Source: Phoronis australis (taxonomy: Eukaryota; Phoronida; Phoronidae). From it: a DNA stretch of 64,000 nucleotides. The translations under genes were made by a program, and so were the position numbers. The notes under the pieces were generated by a model, which did no database searches, was not told the DNA's origin, and saw only the letters and a program-made list of their open reading frames with translations. Location: the NCBI GenBank assembly GCA_002633005.1, contig NMRA01000128.1:166432-230431 (forward strand), in the 5' to 3' direction. Position 1 is the first letter of the stretch, and every line of letters starts with the position of its first letter. Positions 35,501 to 44,500 of the stretch are shown here, piece after piece.

Positions 35501-36874
35501 GATGTGAATAATGATGGAAGGCAGACTATGGGTGAGGGTCTTCGGTGCTAGGACTGTGCAGTGTTCTAGATCCTTCCTCTGACCTCACAACACGTTTGAC
35601 TGTATGGTTAATGAGGTGTTCGTTAAATGTGAATATGAACAACGCTCAAGTTAATGTCATTTGCCAGGTTTTGGTCTGAAAGAAAACATTGTTGCTTTCA
35701 GTGTCTTTGCTCCGATCAGACGTACGACCTTTCATAAAACGGGCTGCAGGATCCTCAAATTCAAACCCTGTGTTGTCACGATTACTTTTAACACTTCCCT
35801 TTTTTCTTAATTCTCCACAATTTCAGATTTTAAATTGCAGTGGAGTGTTAGTGTTTGAGCTGTTTCAATTGTGCATGTATTGAAAAAAAATAATAAAACA
35901 CCTTTAAAGAGTCATCTTCGAATTTTTTTTTATTGTTAGATGTGCTTGTGATACTTTGTAGGGCGCTATCACCAATATTCTAGAAGAGAACGTTGTGCAA
36001 CCCCTCCTGGTGTCAACTAGCGCCGTAAGTCTGGCAGCTGAGACAGTCCGTAGTATCATGAAAATTGACGACATTGTAAGTTTTAGACTGCTTACTGACT
36101 TTAAAGGTGTAGTTGATTATCTATCCTATAAAAGGAAGTCCTATGATTTTGAGGATGTACAATTAATCTTAAATATTTGATCTTTTCATTCTTCCATGAA
36201 TCTTGTTTCAACTACCAAAAAATTATTGCTTTTTAGTGATTCCCTGTCATTTTGACTTATATCATGTATTTGAGAAACTTACGTATCCTTCTTGTCATTC
36301 AAAAGTTCAGGCTTGTGGCCGTCTTTAAGCCATGTGTGGTGTGAATGCTGGGAAACTGTTTTATTGGTGCCGTCAAGTCACATTACAATGAGCTCTGCTT
36401 AAAATGTTCTCTCGCTTGCAACCTTCCCTTCTGGAAGTCACATTTTTCTCGTACAGAATACCTTTTCTACACGTCATTTTTTTACTAAGGGACGCACTGT
36501 GCTTATGTTTGCAATGTATCAATTTCGTTGTCCCATTTTGTGACTGTATCAACTTTACAGCAAACCAATGCATGCGAGTCTAAAAATTGATTACACGCAG
36601 ACTCCTCGGTTTCATATTAGTTCGCAGCACATGATTTCTTACACGCGGTTGGACAGTTTCACATTAGAGAAATGGAGAGTGAACGGATCGATGATTTCTA
36701 TTTTCTTGATTTGGTTACAACAAACATGTTCCATTAGTCCCAGGGGTTTCTTTGTAGCAAGGTTCAACTGTAGTTTTGTGGTTAATAGTATCAGTCCTAC
36801 AGGAAACCGAGGGGAAATTGTGTCATCTTTTTAATTTTACCTTTTCTGTGTTTCAGGTGAATACCATGCGTTAG
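23438..36874 (+). CDS. CCT4: CCT4, delta subunit of the TRiC/CCT chaperonin (complete, 14 exons)
   Basis: Known role: one of eight subunits of the cytosolic chaperonin that folds actin, tubulin and WD40 proteins using ATP. Exons: 23438-23549, 24628-24680, 26307-26396, 26850-26958, 28876-29018, 29333-29454, 29890-30025, 31267-31406, 31668-31764, 32691-32798, 33902-34032, 35100-35334, 35962-36075, 36857-36874. Every junction is GT-AG and in phase; the product is 535 residues, close to 539 in human. Group II chaperonin signatures are present: TNDGATIL at 66-73, the ATP-site GDGTTS at 98-103, the catalytic aspartate D402 in HDALCVIR, and GGGAPE at 419-424. The protein ends VNTMR, close to the human VVNTR end. 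The apical domain carries the delta-typical [11 protein letters not shown]. Nothing is missing, so the gene looks functional. The N-terminal 20 residues are Lys/Gly-rich and poorly conserved, as usual. Confidence 0.97.
24628..24680 (+). CDS. CCT4: CCT4 exon 2
   Basis: 53 nt coding [18 protein letters not shown], the first conserved chaperonin helix (LGPxGMDKM). Confidence 0.96.
24681..26306. other. CCT4 intron 2
   Basis: 1.6 kb of AT-rich intron. A short GC-rich patch near 25540-25640 has a TGACGTCA and opposed GGAGGG/CCCTCC words. Nothing else is recognised. Confidence 0.4.
26307..26396 (+). CDS. CCT4: CCT4 exon 3
   Basis: 90 nt, residues 56-85: [18 protein letters not shown], the nucleotide-site loop signature. 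Confidence 0.97.
26850..26958 (+). CDS. CCT4: CCT4 exon 4, GDGTTS ATP motif
   Basis: 109 nt coding [18 protein letters not shown] and following residues. GDGTTS binds the ATP phosphates and Mg. Confidence 0.97.
27562..27704 (+). repeat. ~140-bp intronic repeat, copy 1 (CCT4 intron 4)
   Basis: Starts GCCTCCAATCTTGGCATGTC and ends near GACCTCACAACA. Two further copies, at 31859 and 35462, share over 90% of bases by eye. Confidence 0.88.
28503..28794 (+). repeat. Dispersed repeat family, copy 2 (CCT4 intron 4)
   Basis: Relative of 21592-21842, same strand, longer by about 40 bp. Ends just before CCT4 exon 5. Confidence 0.75.
28876..29018 (+). CDS. CCT4: CCT4 exon 5
   Basis: 143 nt, residues 122-169, [17 protein letters not shown] to STSLNSK, matching the intermediate domain. 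Confidence 0.96.
29333..29454 (+). CDS. CCT4: CCT4 exon 6
   Basis: 122 nt coding [17 protein letters not shown] through KVMKRLG; exit phase 2. Confidence 0.96.
29890..30025 (+). CDS. CCT4: CCT4 exon 7
   Basis: 136 nt. Start of the substrate-binding apical domain, [15 protein letters not shown] and [16 protein letters not shown]. Confidence 0.96.
30169..30935. mobile_element. Outer inverted-repeat element with 5-bp target duplication
   Basis: CAGGGCCCTCGA at 30169 and its complement ending at 30935, flanked on both sides by CCTTG (30164-30168 and 30936-30940). It has been split by a second element at 30408-30832. In CCT4 intron 7. Confidence 0.8.
30408..30832. mobile_element. Inner inverted-repeat element, copy 1 (nested)
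   Basis: CAGGGCTTGGAAT at 30408-30420 and its exact complement at 30820-30832. Flanks GCTTTT and GCTATT may be a 6-bp target duplication. An N at 30738 sits where copy 2 has about 45 extra bases. The interior is non-coding. Confidence 0.8.
31267..31406 (+). CDS. CCT4: CCT4 exon 8
   Basis: 140 nt coding [17 protein letters not shown] and [12 protein letters not shown] in the apical domain. Confidence 0.97.
31668..31764 (+). CDS. CCT4: CCT4 exon 9
   Basis: 97 nt coding [18 protein letters not shown] then [12 protein letters not shown]. Confidence 0.97.
31859..32002 (+). repeat. ~140-bp intronic repeat, copy 2 (CCT4 intron 9)
   Basis: Same family and strand as 27562-27704, ending ACAACACGTTTAAAAAGAC. 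Confidence 0.88.
32033..32500. mobile_element. Inner-type inverted-repeat element, copy 2
   Basis: Full-length relative of 30408-30832: starts CAAGGCTTGGAAT, ends ATTCCAAGCCCTG, flanked by TTACCT and TTACTT. It starts only 31 bp after the ~140-bp repeat. Confidence 0.82.
32691..32798 (+). CDS. CCT4: CCT4 exon 10
   Basis: 108 nt coding [20 protein letters not shown] and following residues; MLGSAEL is typical of the delta subunit. Confidence 0.97.
33902..34032 (+). CDS. CCT4: CCT4 exon 11, catalytic aspartate
   Basis: 131 nt. Holds [19 protein letters not shown]; the Asp of HDAL (residue 402) activates water for ATP hydrolysis in chaperonins. Confidence 0.97.
35100..35334 (+). CDS. CCT4: CCT4 exon 12
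   Basis: 235 nt, the largest exon. Holds [26 protein letters not shown] and [16 protein letters not shown], equatorial-domain signatures. Confidence 0.97.
35462..35598 (+). repeat. ~140-bp intronic repeat, copy 3 (CCT4 intron 12)
   Basis: Same family and strand as 27562-27704 and 31859-32002. Confidence 0.88.
35962..36075 (+). CDS. CCT4: CCT4 exon 13
   Basis: 114 nt coding [17 protein letters not shown] to RSIMKIDDI. Confidence 0.96.
36857..36874 (+). CDS. CCT4: CCT4 exon 14 (stop codon)
   Basis: Only 18 coding bases, VNTMR and TAG, after a TTTCAG acceptor. It matches the conserved end of the protein. Confidence 0.9.
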   Translation: MNTMR

Positions 36875-37195
36875 TTACTCGTTCAAAAGAGCAGCAACAC
36901 CACCAGCGGCAGCGAGATGGCTTATGTAAGCGAGGAACACCTCATAAAGACTCCGTTCTGTGGATGTGTAGGAATTGCTCAATGTGAAGGACGAGGGATC
37001 TGTTTCTATTTAAGTTCAAACCATCATTTCAATGGAACTGGAGTTGCTAGACACTGGACGTCTTGTTTCTGCTAGCTAGCTTATGTGTTAGTTTGTGTCA
37101 GTGCTGCCTCTGTACCAACAGCATTTCCATGCTTGCATATTCTGTTTGGTATCGTGTGATTTTTTTTTACAATAAATGTATTTAAATGGTATTGA
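36875..37195 (+). other. CCT4: CCT4 3' untranslated region
   Basis: Sequence after the stop up to shortly beyond the AATAAA at 37171-37176. The cleavage point is estimated. Confidence 0.65.
37171..37176 (+). terminator. CCT4: CCT4 polyadenylation signal AATAAA
   Basis: First canonical AATAAA after the CCT4 stop, about 300 bp downstream. Another at 37288-37293 could serve as an alternative. Confidence 0.65.
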
Positions 37196-37747
37196 CCGTA
37201 CTTCCTTTCTTGTCTTTTCCCAATTGGGAATCATTTATCCTCATTCTCTTTCAAAACTGGAATTGTGAACAGGTTTGTTAAACTTGAATAAAATTCAAAT
37301 ATTGACATCAGTGGTGCATGGTTTTAGTAACCAGCTTGTTGACTGGTCCTGACTGAACTGGTGGGGCGCAAGTTTAGCTGCCGTCATATCCTGGACTGTT
37401 GGTAGGGTGCAAAAGAGGGTTGAACTTGGTGAATGCTGTAATCAGTTGGGAGAAACACCAGGTAAAATTCTAATTTTGTTGCACGAAGGTGTGGGTTAGC
37501 ACATACAGCCACTGTTTTTGCAGTATTCAAATCTGGGTTCCTATGTTTGTAATTGGGTGTAGTTGCTTTTTTGTAAATTATTTGATGAAACCCAAGGAGA
37601 CAGTTTCTAAAAATATGCATGTGAGAGATGACTTGCATCTTACAAATTGATAAGTTTCAGTAATTAATCTTCGCATAGTTGAAGTAATATTCTCGTCAAA
37701 TTGGCGTCTCGGTGCAAGTCTTCCGTGGTAAATATAAATACTGCGGT

Positions 37748-37985
37748 TTTCACACGGGAACACAAGTAATGTGTGCAGCTATTGCATACACACCAGGCGT
37801 GCGTTCAGTAACGCTAGGACCTGAACGGGAGGCAGATGGCGACAACTGCAACTTGCGTAAGGGCTGCTATTGCGACACCATGGTAAAAATAATTATTTTC
37901 ACATGGGAACGCCACTAATATGTGTTGCTATTGCCTACACACCAGATGGCGACAACTGCAACTTGCTTAAGGGCTACTGGTGCGC
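37748..37985 (+). repeat. Two-copy degenerate tandem repeat
   Basis: CACRYGGGAACRCMASTAAT and CAGATGGCGACAACTGCAAC occur in both copies; the first copy carries an extra insertion with TTCAGTAACGCTAGGAC. Confidence 0.7.
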
Positions 37986-38695
37986 CGCCCAACAACATTA
38001 ATGAAAAAGTTTAATTTTTTAAGACAGTAAGCACTCACATGCACTTATACAAGAGACGCCCGCCTGTGCCTGCAAATTAAGTTTACGTGTATGCGACATA
38101 TAAAACATGAGTAAGAAATTGCAAAAATCATTTTGGATCCGTATGGGCCCGAAAGCGCTCGGGGAATACGACGCAGGAAGGTTAGCTTTAGTAAGCGCAC
38201 TCTCACCCTTCTAGGTCAAAGCTCACTTTATCAGGGTTAATAAAGGGGTGTACTTTGAATGGGTGCGCTCGATTCCGGGGCTCCTGGTACGCTGCCTAAG
38301 AGGCTGTTTTAAATTCCATGTTGAAAATTGGTGCAACCACGGGGATTTTTCAATTAAAACTATCAAAAAGCGTCGAAATGAATTAGTCAGCTTTCGTAGA
38401 TTCACTGAAACATGTAAATTCAAAATTTTTGCAGGTTACCAGAAGAAAATAACCCTTCACATGGCAACACACTGTAAAAGGTAAACGTGGAACACTGCGC
38501 ACATTTTGAGGTAACTGACGTTTGTTAATAGGCGAGATTTTTTTTCAACTCCGTAATTCACAGTATGAAAATTTTAAGCAATTCCCACAAGAGGTGCGCG
38601 CATGTGCTTTTACTTGATAGGTAACCACGGGAGACGGGGAGTTCCACAAGGGATTTGTGGGCCTTCTCCAAAGAAATGCCCAGTCTTAATTCGCG

Positions 38696-38790
38696 TTAAC
38701 GTGAATTCTGGTTCAGTCCAGTATGAGTAGTCTGTCATTTTCAGAATGTATTCGAGTGAACGTGAATTCTGGTTCATTTCGGTGGTAGCC
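38696..38790 (+). repeat. Two-copy tandem repeat with AACGTGAATTCTGGTTCA
   Basis: The 18-base word occurs at about 38698 and 38759, a 61-bp step. Confidence 0.75.
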
Positions 38791-39649
38791 TGTCGAGGTT
38801 TATGAAATAAACTTGCATTTCAACAAATGAATCGTAGAAGTCTTTTTTGCGATTGCCCGTACACTGTACTTTAAACAACTTGATCTGTTAGCCTACTGTG
38901 CACAATCATCAACATCACGCCTCTGACAGTATGGTCGACATGGAGAGTTCCGTATGAAGAACTCCCTCTTCACCAATAATGCTTTTCTAATAATGATCTT
39001 CAAAAGAAAAAGAAATATTGTTTTTGTACTTGTAATTTTTGAGAAAAATATACATTTTGTTATAGTTTCAGAACCCGGCACCGAGAATATAATTCAGTGG
39101 TCTTCGAGTTTTTCTATTCTTTCAATCTGATCAATGCAATTATTTTTGTATTTGATGCAGTCTCACGATTTTACGATTGTTTAGGTCGCAAGCATTGATG
39201 CTGCTAGGCTGTATATGAACACTATGCTGCCGATTTTATTGTTTCTTCATCCTTTTAAGAACTAGAAGAAAAACTATCAACATAGGAAAGAATGCTGCCA
39301 AATACTCTCATGAAAGGCTCATTTAAAAAAACTGGAAAAGAGTGACAGTTGATTTTATCATTGGATCACTCCTCCCCTCATTTCTCGACATAACGGGATG
39401 GTTTCATCACTGTAGCTGTGAGCTTGGTATTAAATGACATACATTTCAAAATAAAAAACGGAAAGAGAGAGCTGAGTCTCTGGAGAAATGCAGTGAATAA
39501 ACTTTTCTTTTTGAATTTAAAAATATGAATTAATTTGCTCTAGGAAATATGGGCAAAACACGTTTTGTCGAAATTTTTCGAAGTTTCTGGTCCTCTTGCA
39601 ATGCGTGTACACTTGTCTTTTCTTGTTTGTATCATGTATCTAAAGTGAC

Positions 39650-39753
39650 TTATAAGCCCCGTGGAGGGCTGGGTGTTCCTAGTCTTTGTAACGTATTCAT
39701 TGAACACATGTCACTATAATAAAAAAATTACTTACTTACTTACTTACTTACTA
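39650..39753 (+). mobile_element. Probable non-LTR retrotransposon 3' tail with (CTTA)n
   Basis: GTAACGTATTCATTGAACAC then AATAAA and a run of six CTTA units, the usual form of a retroposon 3' end. No coding part remains. Confidence 0.4.
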
Positions 39754-40437
39754 AACATGTGACTAGCATGTTTTCAAGTGAAGGTACAGGTGAACGTACA
39801 GGACTATATGGCAAAATTTAAAAAAATGAAGGCCTTTAAAATTGTCCTGGCCAGGACCCCCCAGGACCCGGGCCCCTGCGTCCCCGCCGGGCCCGCCCTG
39901 CACCTCAGTAGCACTCAGACCACAAAGGTTTCGTCCTATCACCTGCAAATTATTGGGGAACAGGCGCTGAGTCCCGATTTCATCCGCTTCCTACATCCCA
40001 GTTTAGGAGTTGCAGGTACTGCCCCTATGTTCATGAATGAGGGAAGGGCGCTCGCTCCCAGTCCCCCCTCGATCTGCCTTAATTCACGTACGTCGCCGGG
40101 CTATAGTCACGTGGAGGCTAAATCACTATGACGGAAGACGTACGTGTTCATATAGTAGCTTTAAATATTTTAACTCCGCGATTTCCGATGCGGGGGTCAG
40201 GTGGGTAACTATATATGACTCGGTGTACTATGACAAAAGTTGGTTCAATGTCTACCTAAACAGTTTTGTCGTGCTCCTCTATATCATTTGCACCGGCTTC
40301 GAGCAACCCATCCGTGAACAGACCGTAGTTTGGCTAGTTGTCAGGGCGGGTCATTTTTTACAACGAGCATGGCCTCAAGCAATGGCGGGTATTGATTTAA
40401 ATCTTAGCTGAATAGCGGGCCAACGATACTTGAATAC

Positions 40438-40480
40438 AGGCCCGTAGGAAGGTAAAAATTATTGGGGGGGCACCGACCCT
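40438..40480 (+). mobile_element. Possible hAT-type end remnant
   Basis: CAGGCCCGTAGGAAG followed by ATTATTGGGGGGG resembles CAGGCCCGTAGGA-type transposon ends. Single end only. Confidence 0.3.
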
Positions 40481-41313
40481 GGTCGATACGTAACTTCTAA
40501 TTTCGAAACCACTGCGTTGCACTGGGGTGTATATATCAACGCTGTATTTTATTCAACTGTGCGTCACGTTTGGGAGATTTTTTATCAGTTTGGTAATTTC
40601 GTACGTGGTGTCTAAAGCATCTGCCATCAGCTTGCATCGTTTGATACTATCTGACCAGGCAAGATTCAACGCNTAGCCTTGACCCCTTAGGCTGACTCAG
40701 CCGGCTCCGGCCAAGCTGGAGTTCTCAACGTTGGTGAAATCCTAAGGCAGCATGGAATTACCATCCTAGGATACCATTTGACGGTGTCTACTCACAAATT
40801 AAACGTCGAAACTGTTTTTGCTGGTAAACTTCCATACTCTGTTCCCTCGGCACTCATGTTCCACAGAGTTGGCGTCTGTTGGAAGGGTTGAGGGGTGCAA
40901 AGACTGGACTGAGGAAATGGGGGTTTTCACTGAATCTTCTTTTGAATAATAATAGTTGCCAACTTGTTATAGGCCTCTTGAAAACAGGTTTTGTGGTTAA
41001 AAAGGGCGACGACTCACATCTTCTTGAAACTCGTTTAGACAGTCGAGTAACATATTTTATTGAACTCCCCGGGAGGTACACTAAAGGGAAAACCAAAGTC
41101 ATCCATAGATAATTGATAAACAAATAACAATTGATCGGGCAATTCTTGGGAAATGTTTCTTTTAAATTTCTTTTTGTAATTACATTCTGGGTTATATTGA
41201 CTAGAATATTTAGCTCACCTACAGCGAGACGTTTGGTTTGATATATTACAAGACCAGGTTCTGCGACCTGCATCACCTCTGGGGCTCACGAAGTAAATTC
41301 TAAATGAGACGTG

Positions 41314-41321
41314 TGACGTCA
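41314..41321. promoter_or_regulatory. CRE palindrome TGACGTCA upstream of MTA
   Basis: Perfect CREB/ATF site about 180 bp before the MTA start codon, in the likely promoter. The start codon itself sits in ATGGCGGC, a YY1-type core. Confidence 0.5.
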
Positions 41322-41499
41322 TAATATTGAAAAGAGTAGGAAGACGGAAAGACCGGAGAAATGGCGATTTGGTGATCTGCCTTCGGACCCTCTTTGCGTC
41401 AATGAACTTTGTTGGGAATTTTGAACCGTGTTTCGTTTTGAAATTTAGTTGTTTGTGAGCTGTTGAGTTTCTGGGATACTTAAAAGAAGATCTTTGATT

Positions 41500-41527
41500 A
41501 TGGCGGCGAACATGTATCGAGTTGGAG
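41500..41527 (+). CDS. MTA1: MTA exon 1 (start codon)
   Basis: 28 nt coding MAANMYRVG, identical to the start of vertebrate MTA1. Donor GTAAGA. Confidence 0.95.
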
Positions 41528-44500
41528 GTAAGAGTTTGTACAATGGATTTCGGCATGGTTGAGGGTTAATTTAGATCGCGCTGCCACACCGCGGCGGAAT
41601 ATTTTTTAAAACCAATTTGAGCCACATTTAAGAAACTTGACATACCAGCTCTGTGATTTCAAGCCAGATTTATTTTCGATTGTCATTTCAAGCTTGGGCT
41701 GTATGATTTTGACCAAGACACTGCTCCTGGTTTCTAAAATATTTGAATGGAATCCAAAGGATCTTCGGTGGATGTGATGCGGTTTGCCGGTGTCCTCACG
41801 GGGTGCCAAACTTAAAATACGGATTGATTCAAATAATTGGAAATAACGTTTTAGAATAAGATGTCAGAACGTTCTTTACATTGCAAATGATAGAATGCTG
41901 GGCGTGTTTGAGTAATATTTTGTTTTTAATTATGATCATAGGACAAACAATTCTTGGAACTACTTTTGTAATACTAGAAACACACAATGCCAATGGTCAA
42001 AACTCTTTCATCTTTTTACCAGATTATGTGTACTTTGAAACTTCGTCGTCGTCGCCATATCTCATAAGGAGAATTGAAGAACTGAATAAGGTATGTCTAC
42101 ATAGAAATACCAGTTGGTAATTTTGTTTCGTCATTTTGGTATATTCATTTGCTTGTGAAACTTGTTCAACTTAAGGCCATTGTTGTCACTAAAGACACTA
42201 AAGATGCATAATTAAGTTGGCAGATTCTAAGTGATTTTTGAAATGTTTTTTCAGACCCCTAATGGAAATGTTGAAGCTAAAGTTATGTGTTTTTATCGTC
42301 GACGAGATGTTCCAAGTTCACTGATGATGCTTGCCGATAAACACCATGGTAAGTAATAATATTTTGTTATAATTATTAATTGTGTATAAAATGTTTGTGG
42401 TGTCTTCTCCCAAAACTTTGTGAAGTTGTTAAATATGACCCTCTGATACAGAGTTAGCATGTATTGTTGTTATATCACAAATTTAACTACTCATTATGTT
42501 GATGGTGTCTTATGTTGAATTAACTTGACCACATGGTTTGTTCGAAGCTTCTTCGTTTTATCCATATTGCAGGGCCTTTTATACCTGTTGCCAGGGTAAA
42601 ACTGCTGTACATTTGTGGATCAGAGTTTCAGTCTCACTAGTTTATTTCAACAATGAAGTATTATCAGTTATTTTTTCCAAGCCAAAGTGCTGGGAGTAGA
42701 AGTGGGTGTGCGCTATTCATTACTTGGTTAAATGAAATTTCTCTAAGAAGCTTACTTGTTATTTGGTTGACTTCTCGTTGACATCATAAAAAGAACAATT
42801 TAAGTATGGTAAATCCCTTTCCAGCCGTTAAGTCTTTCGTACGAGTCCTGTGGTTTAAACTCCGTTTTTGTACCTATCATATACAGTTTGTAACTGAAGT
42901 AATTTCTCTTGAACTGAAGATAGTTGTATTGTAAAATAAAAGAAGCCAACCTTTCAGTATCTCATATCTGTTCTTGAAATTGGCATACATTTTTGAGTAA
43001 TGCACTCATAAACTATTTATTTACCAACTTAATTGTTCTTATGAGAAAGTACTAGGTGTGCCAATTGCATGCTTCTGTAAATAATTTTAGCATCACTTAT
43101 GAACATGTCCTTTAATGTTCTGTCATTACTTTAAAATTTAAATCACTTCAGTGTAGTGTGCCAAATTTTGAATATGAATTTATTGTGTTGCTCTTGATAG
43201 CCTGTTTGATTTCTGGATACACGTTGAGATATTGTGTCTAATGTATTCTGTTGACCAGTATGTCTGGAAACTATTTTTCCTCGTGGCTGAATACATATGC
43301 ATGAGGAGTTGTGATGTGATTCACTACATGGGAACTATTTTCTGTGGAGTGTTACATTTGAGTGATATGTCACCAGACTACTTTTCTCTGGAGGGTAGGA
43401 ATACAAGATAGAGAAAAGATTGTTATGTGTCCAATACTACTTTTTCACATGTATTAACACGGGCAGTAATCAGGTCTTGTTGTTAGAGATCACATTCAGT
43501 TGAGATCAGAGTTATAGATTAACTGTGTTATTTTAGTGCATAGAAAGAGAGTGTGTACTCATGGGATGTTTTACTCTGGAATTCTCTTTATGCAATTCTT
43601 TCCATTTACTTCTGCACCTTTGGGTAATGAATTTGATGACTTTGTGCATCAATAACAAGACTGAAATTCCATGTCTTATTTTACCATGAAACTCATTTTA
43701 AAACCTGCTTAATTAAAATAACCATGCAATAGTAAAAAATGTTAGTGTTGTGATATGGTGTGGAGTTGTGTTAGTGACAAGGTTTGTATGGCTTGGACTA
43801 CCTGCTAGTCTCTGGATAAGATTTGAGAAGTGGGCTCAAAATGTAGAAGTTGCCTTGTCGGTTAATCAGTATTTATCCTGAGACTGACATAAGGGGCATA
43901 TGCAGGTGTGATTAGTATTGTTTGAAAGACAATTAAAGATTGTATTTGTTAAATAACCAGACATGTTCACGTAACTGTCAGGTATGACATGATGTAAACA
44001 TTCTGTGCTTGTAGGAGGTTAGTTTTGTGTGATTGTTGGCACTTAATACAAGAACAAATCGATATGAATTCTGTGTCAAATTTAATGAAATGGGAATCAT
44101 CCATATTCTAGTTACAGAGTGATGTAGTTTTGGTTGAAAGCATCCTGTGTGTTTTGAAAATACAGTTCTGGAGATATTATGTACATGGGCCTGAAAACTC
44201 TGGTCGCCATCTGAAGTTCCTTAGCCCTTAGTTAGGTTGCGCTATCTTTTTAAACAGTGTTAAATATAACATGCTTTTCAGTACCCATAAGTTCTGTTTT
44301 GCGTTGGCACTGCTGACATAGTAGCTGTCAAATTTGAATAAAATTCAGTAATTTGTTTATTGAGCAGATATAGCCAGCTATTCAGCTAGTCCTTTAAAAG
44401 TGAAAATTCATAAACTACCAGGAAAATGTACTTTTTACGTGCTGAGAGAGCTTTTGCAACATTACATCCTGAGTTCATTCTAAGACCTGTCAAGGTCTCT

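Larger units (their letters stand above)
37196..41313. other. Intergenic region between CCT4 and MTA
   Basis: About 4.1 kb. Holds short tandem duplications (37748-37985, 38696-38790), a retroelement-like tail (39650-39753), a GC-rich patch (39840-39905), a hAT-like end at 40438 and an N at 40673. The open frames here (up to 140 codons) show no recognisable domain. Confidence 0.5.

Noticed and set aside
39778-40411. Two overlapping frames of 117 and 124 codons
   Set aside because: GC-rich low-complexity start, no recognisable domain, overlapping in different frames; treated as chance.
40854-41556. 140- and 113-codon frames on the minus strand before MTA
   Set aside because: No domain or splice pattern recognised, and the second overlaps the MTA promoter and first exon.
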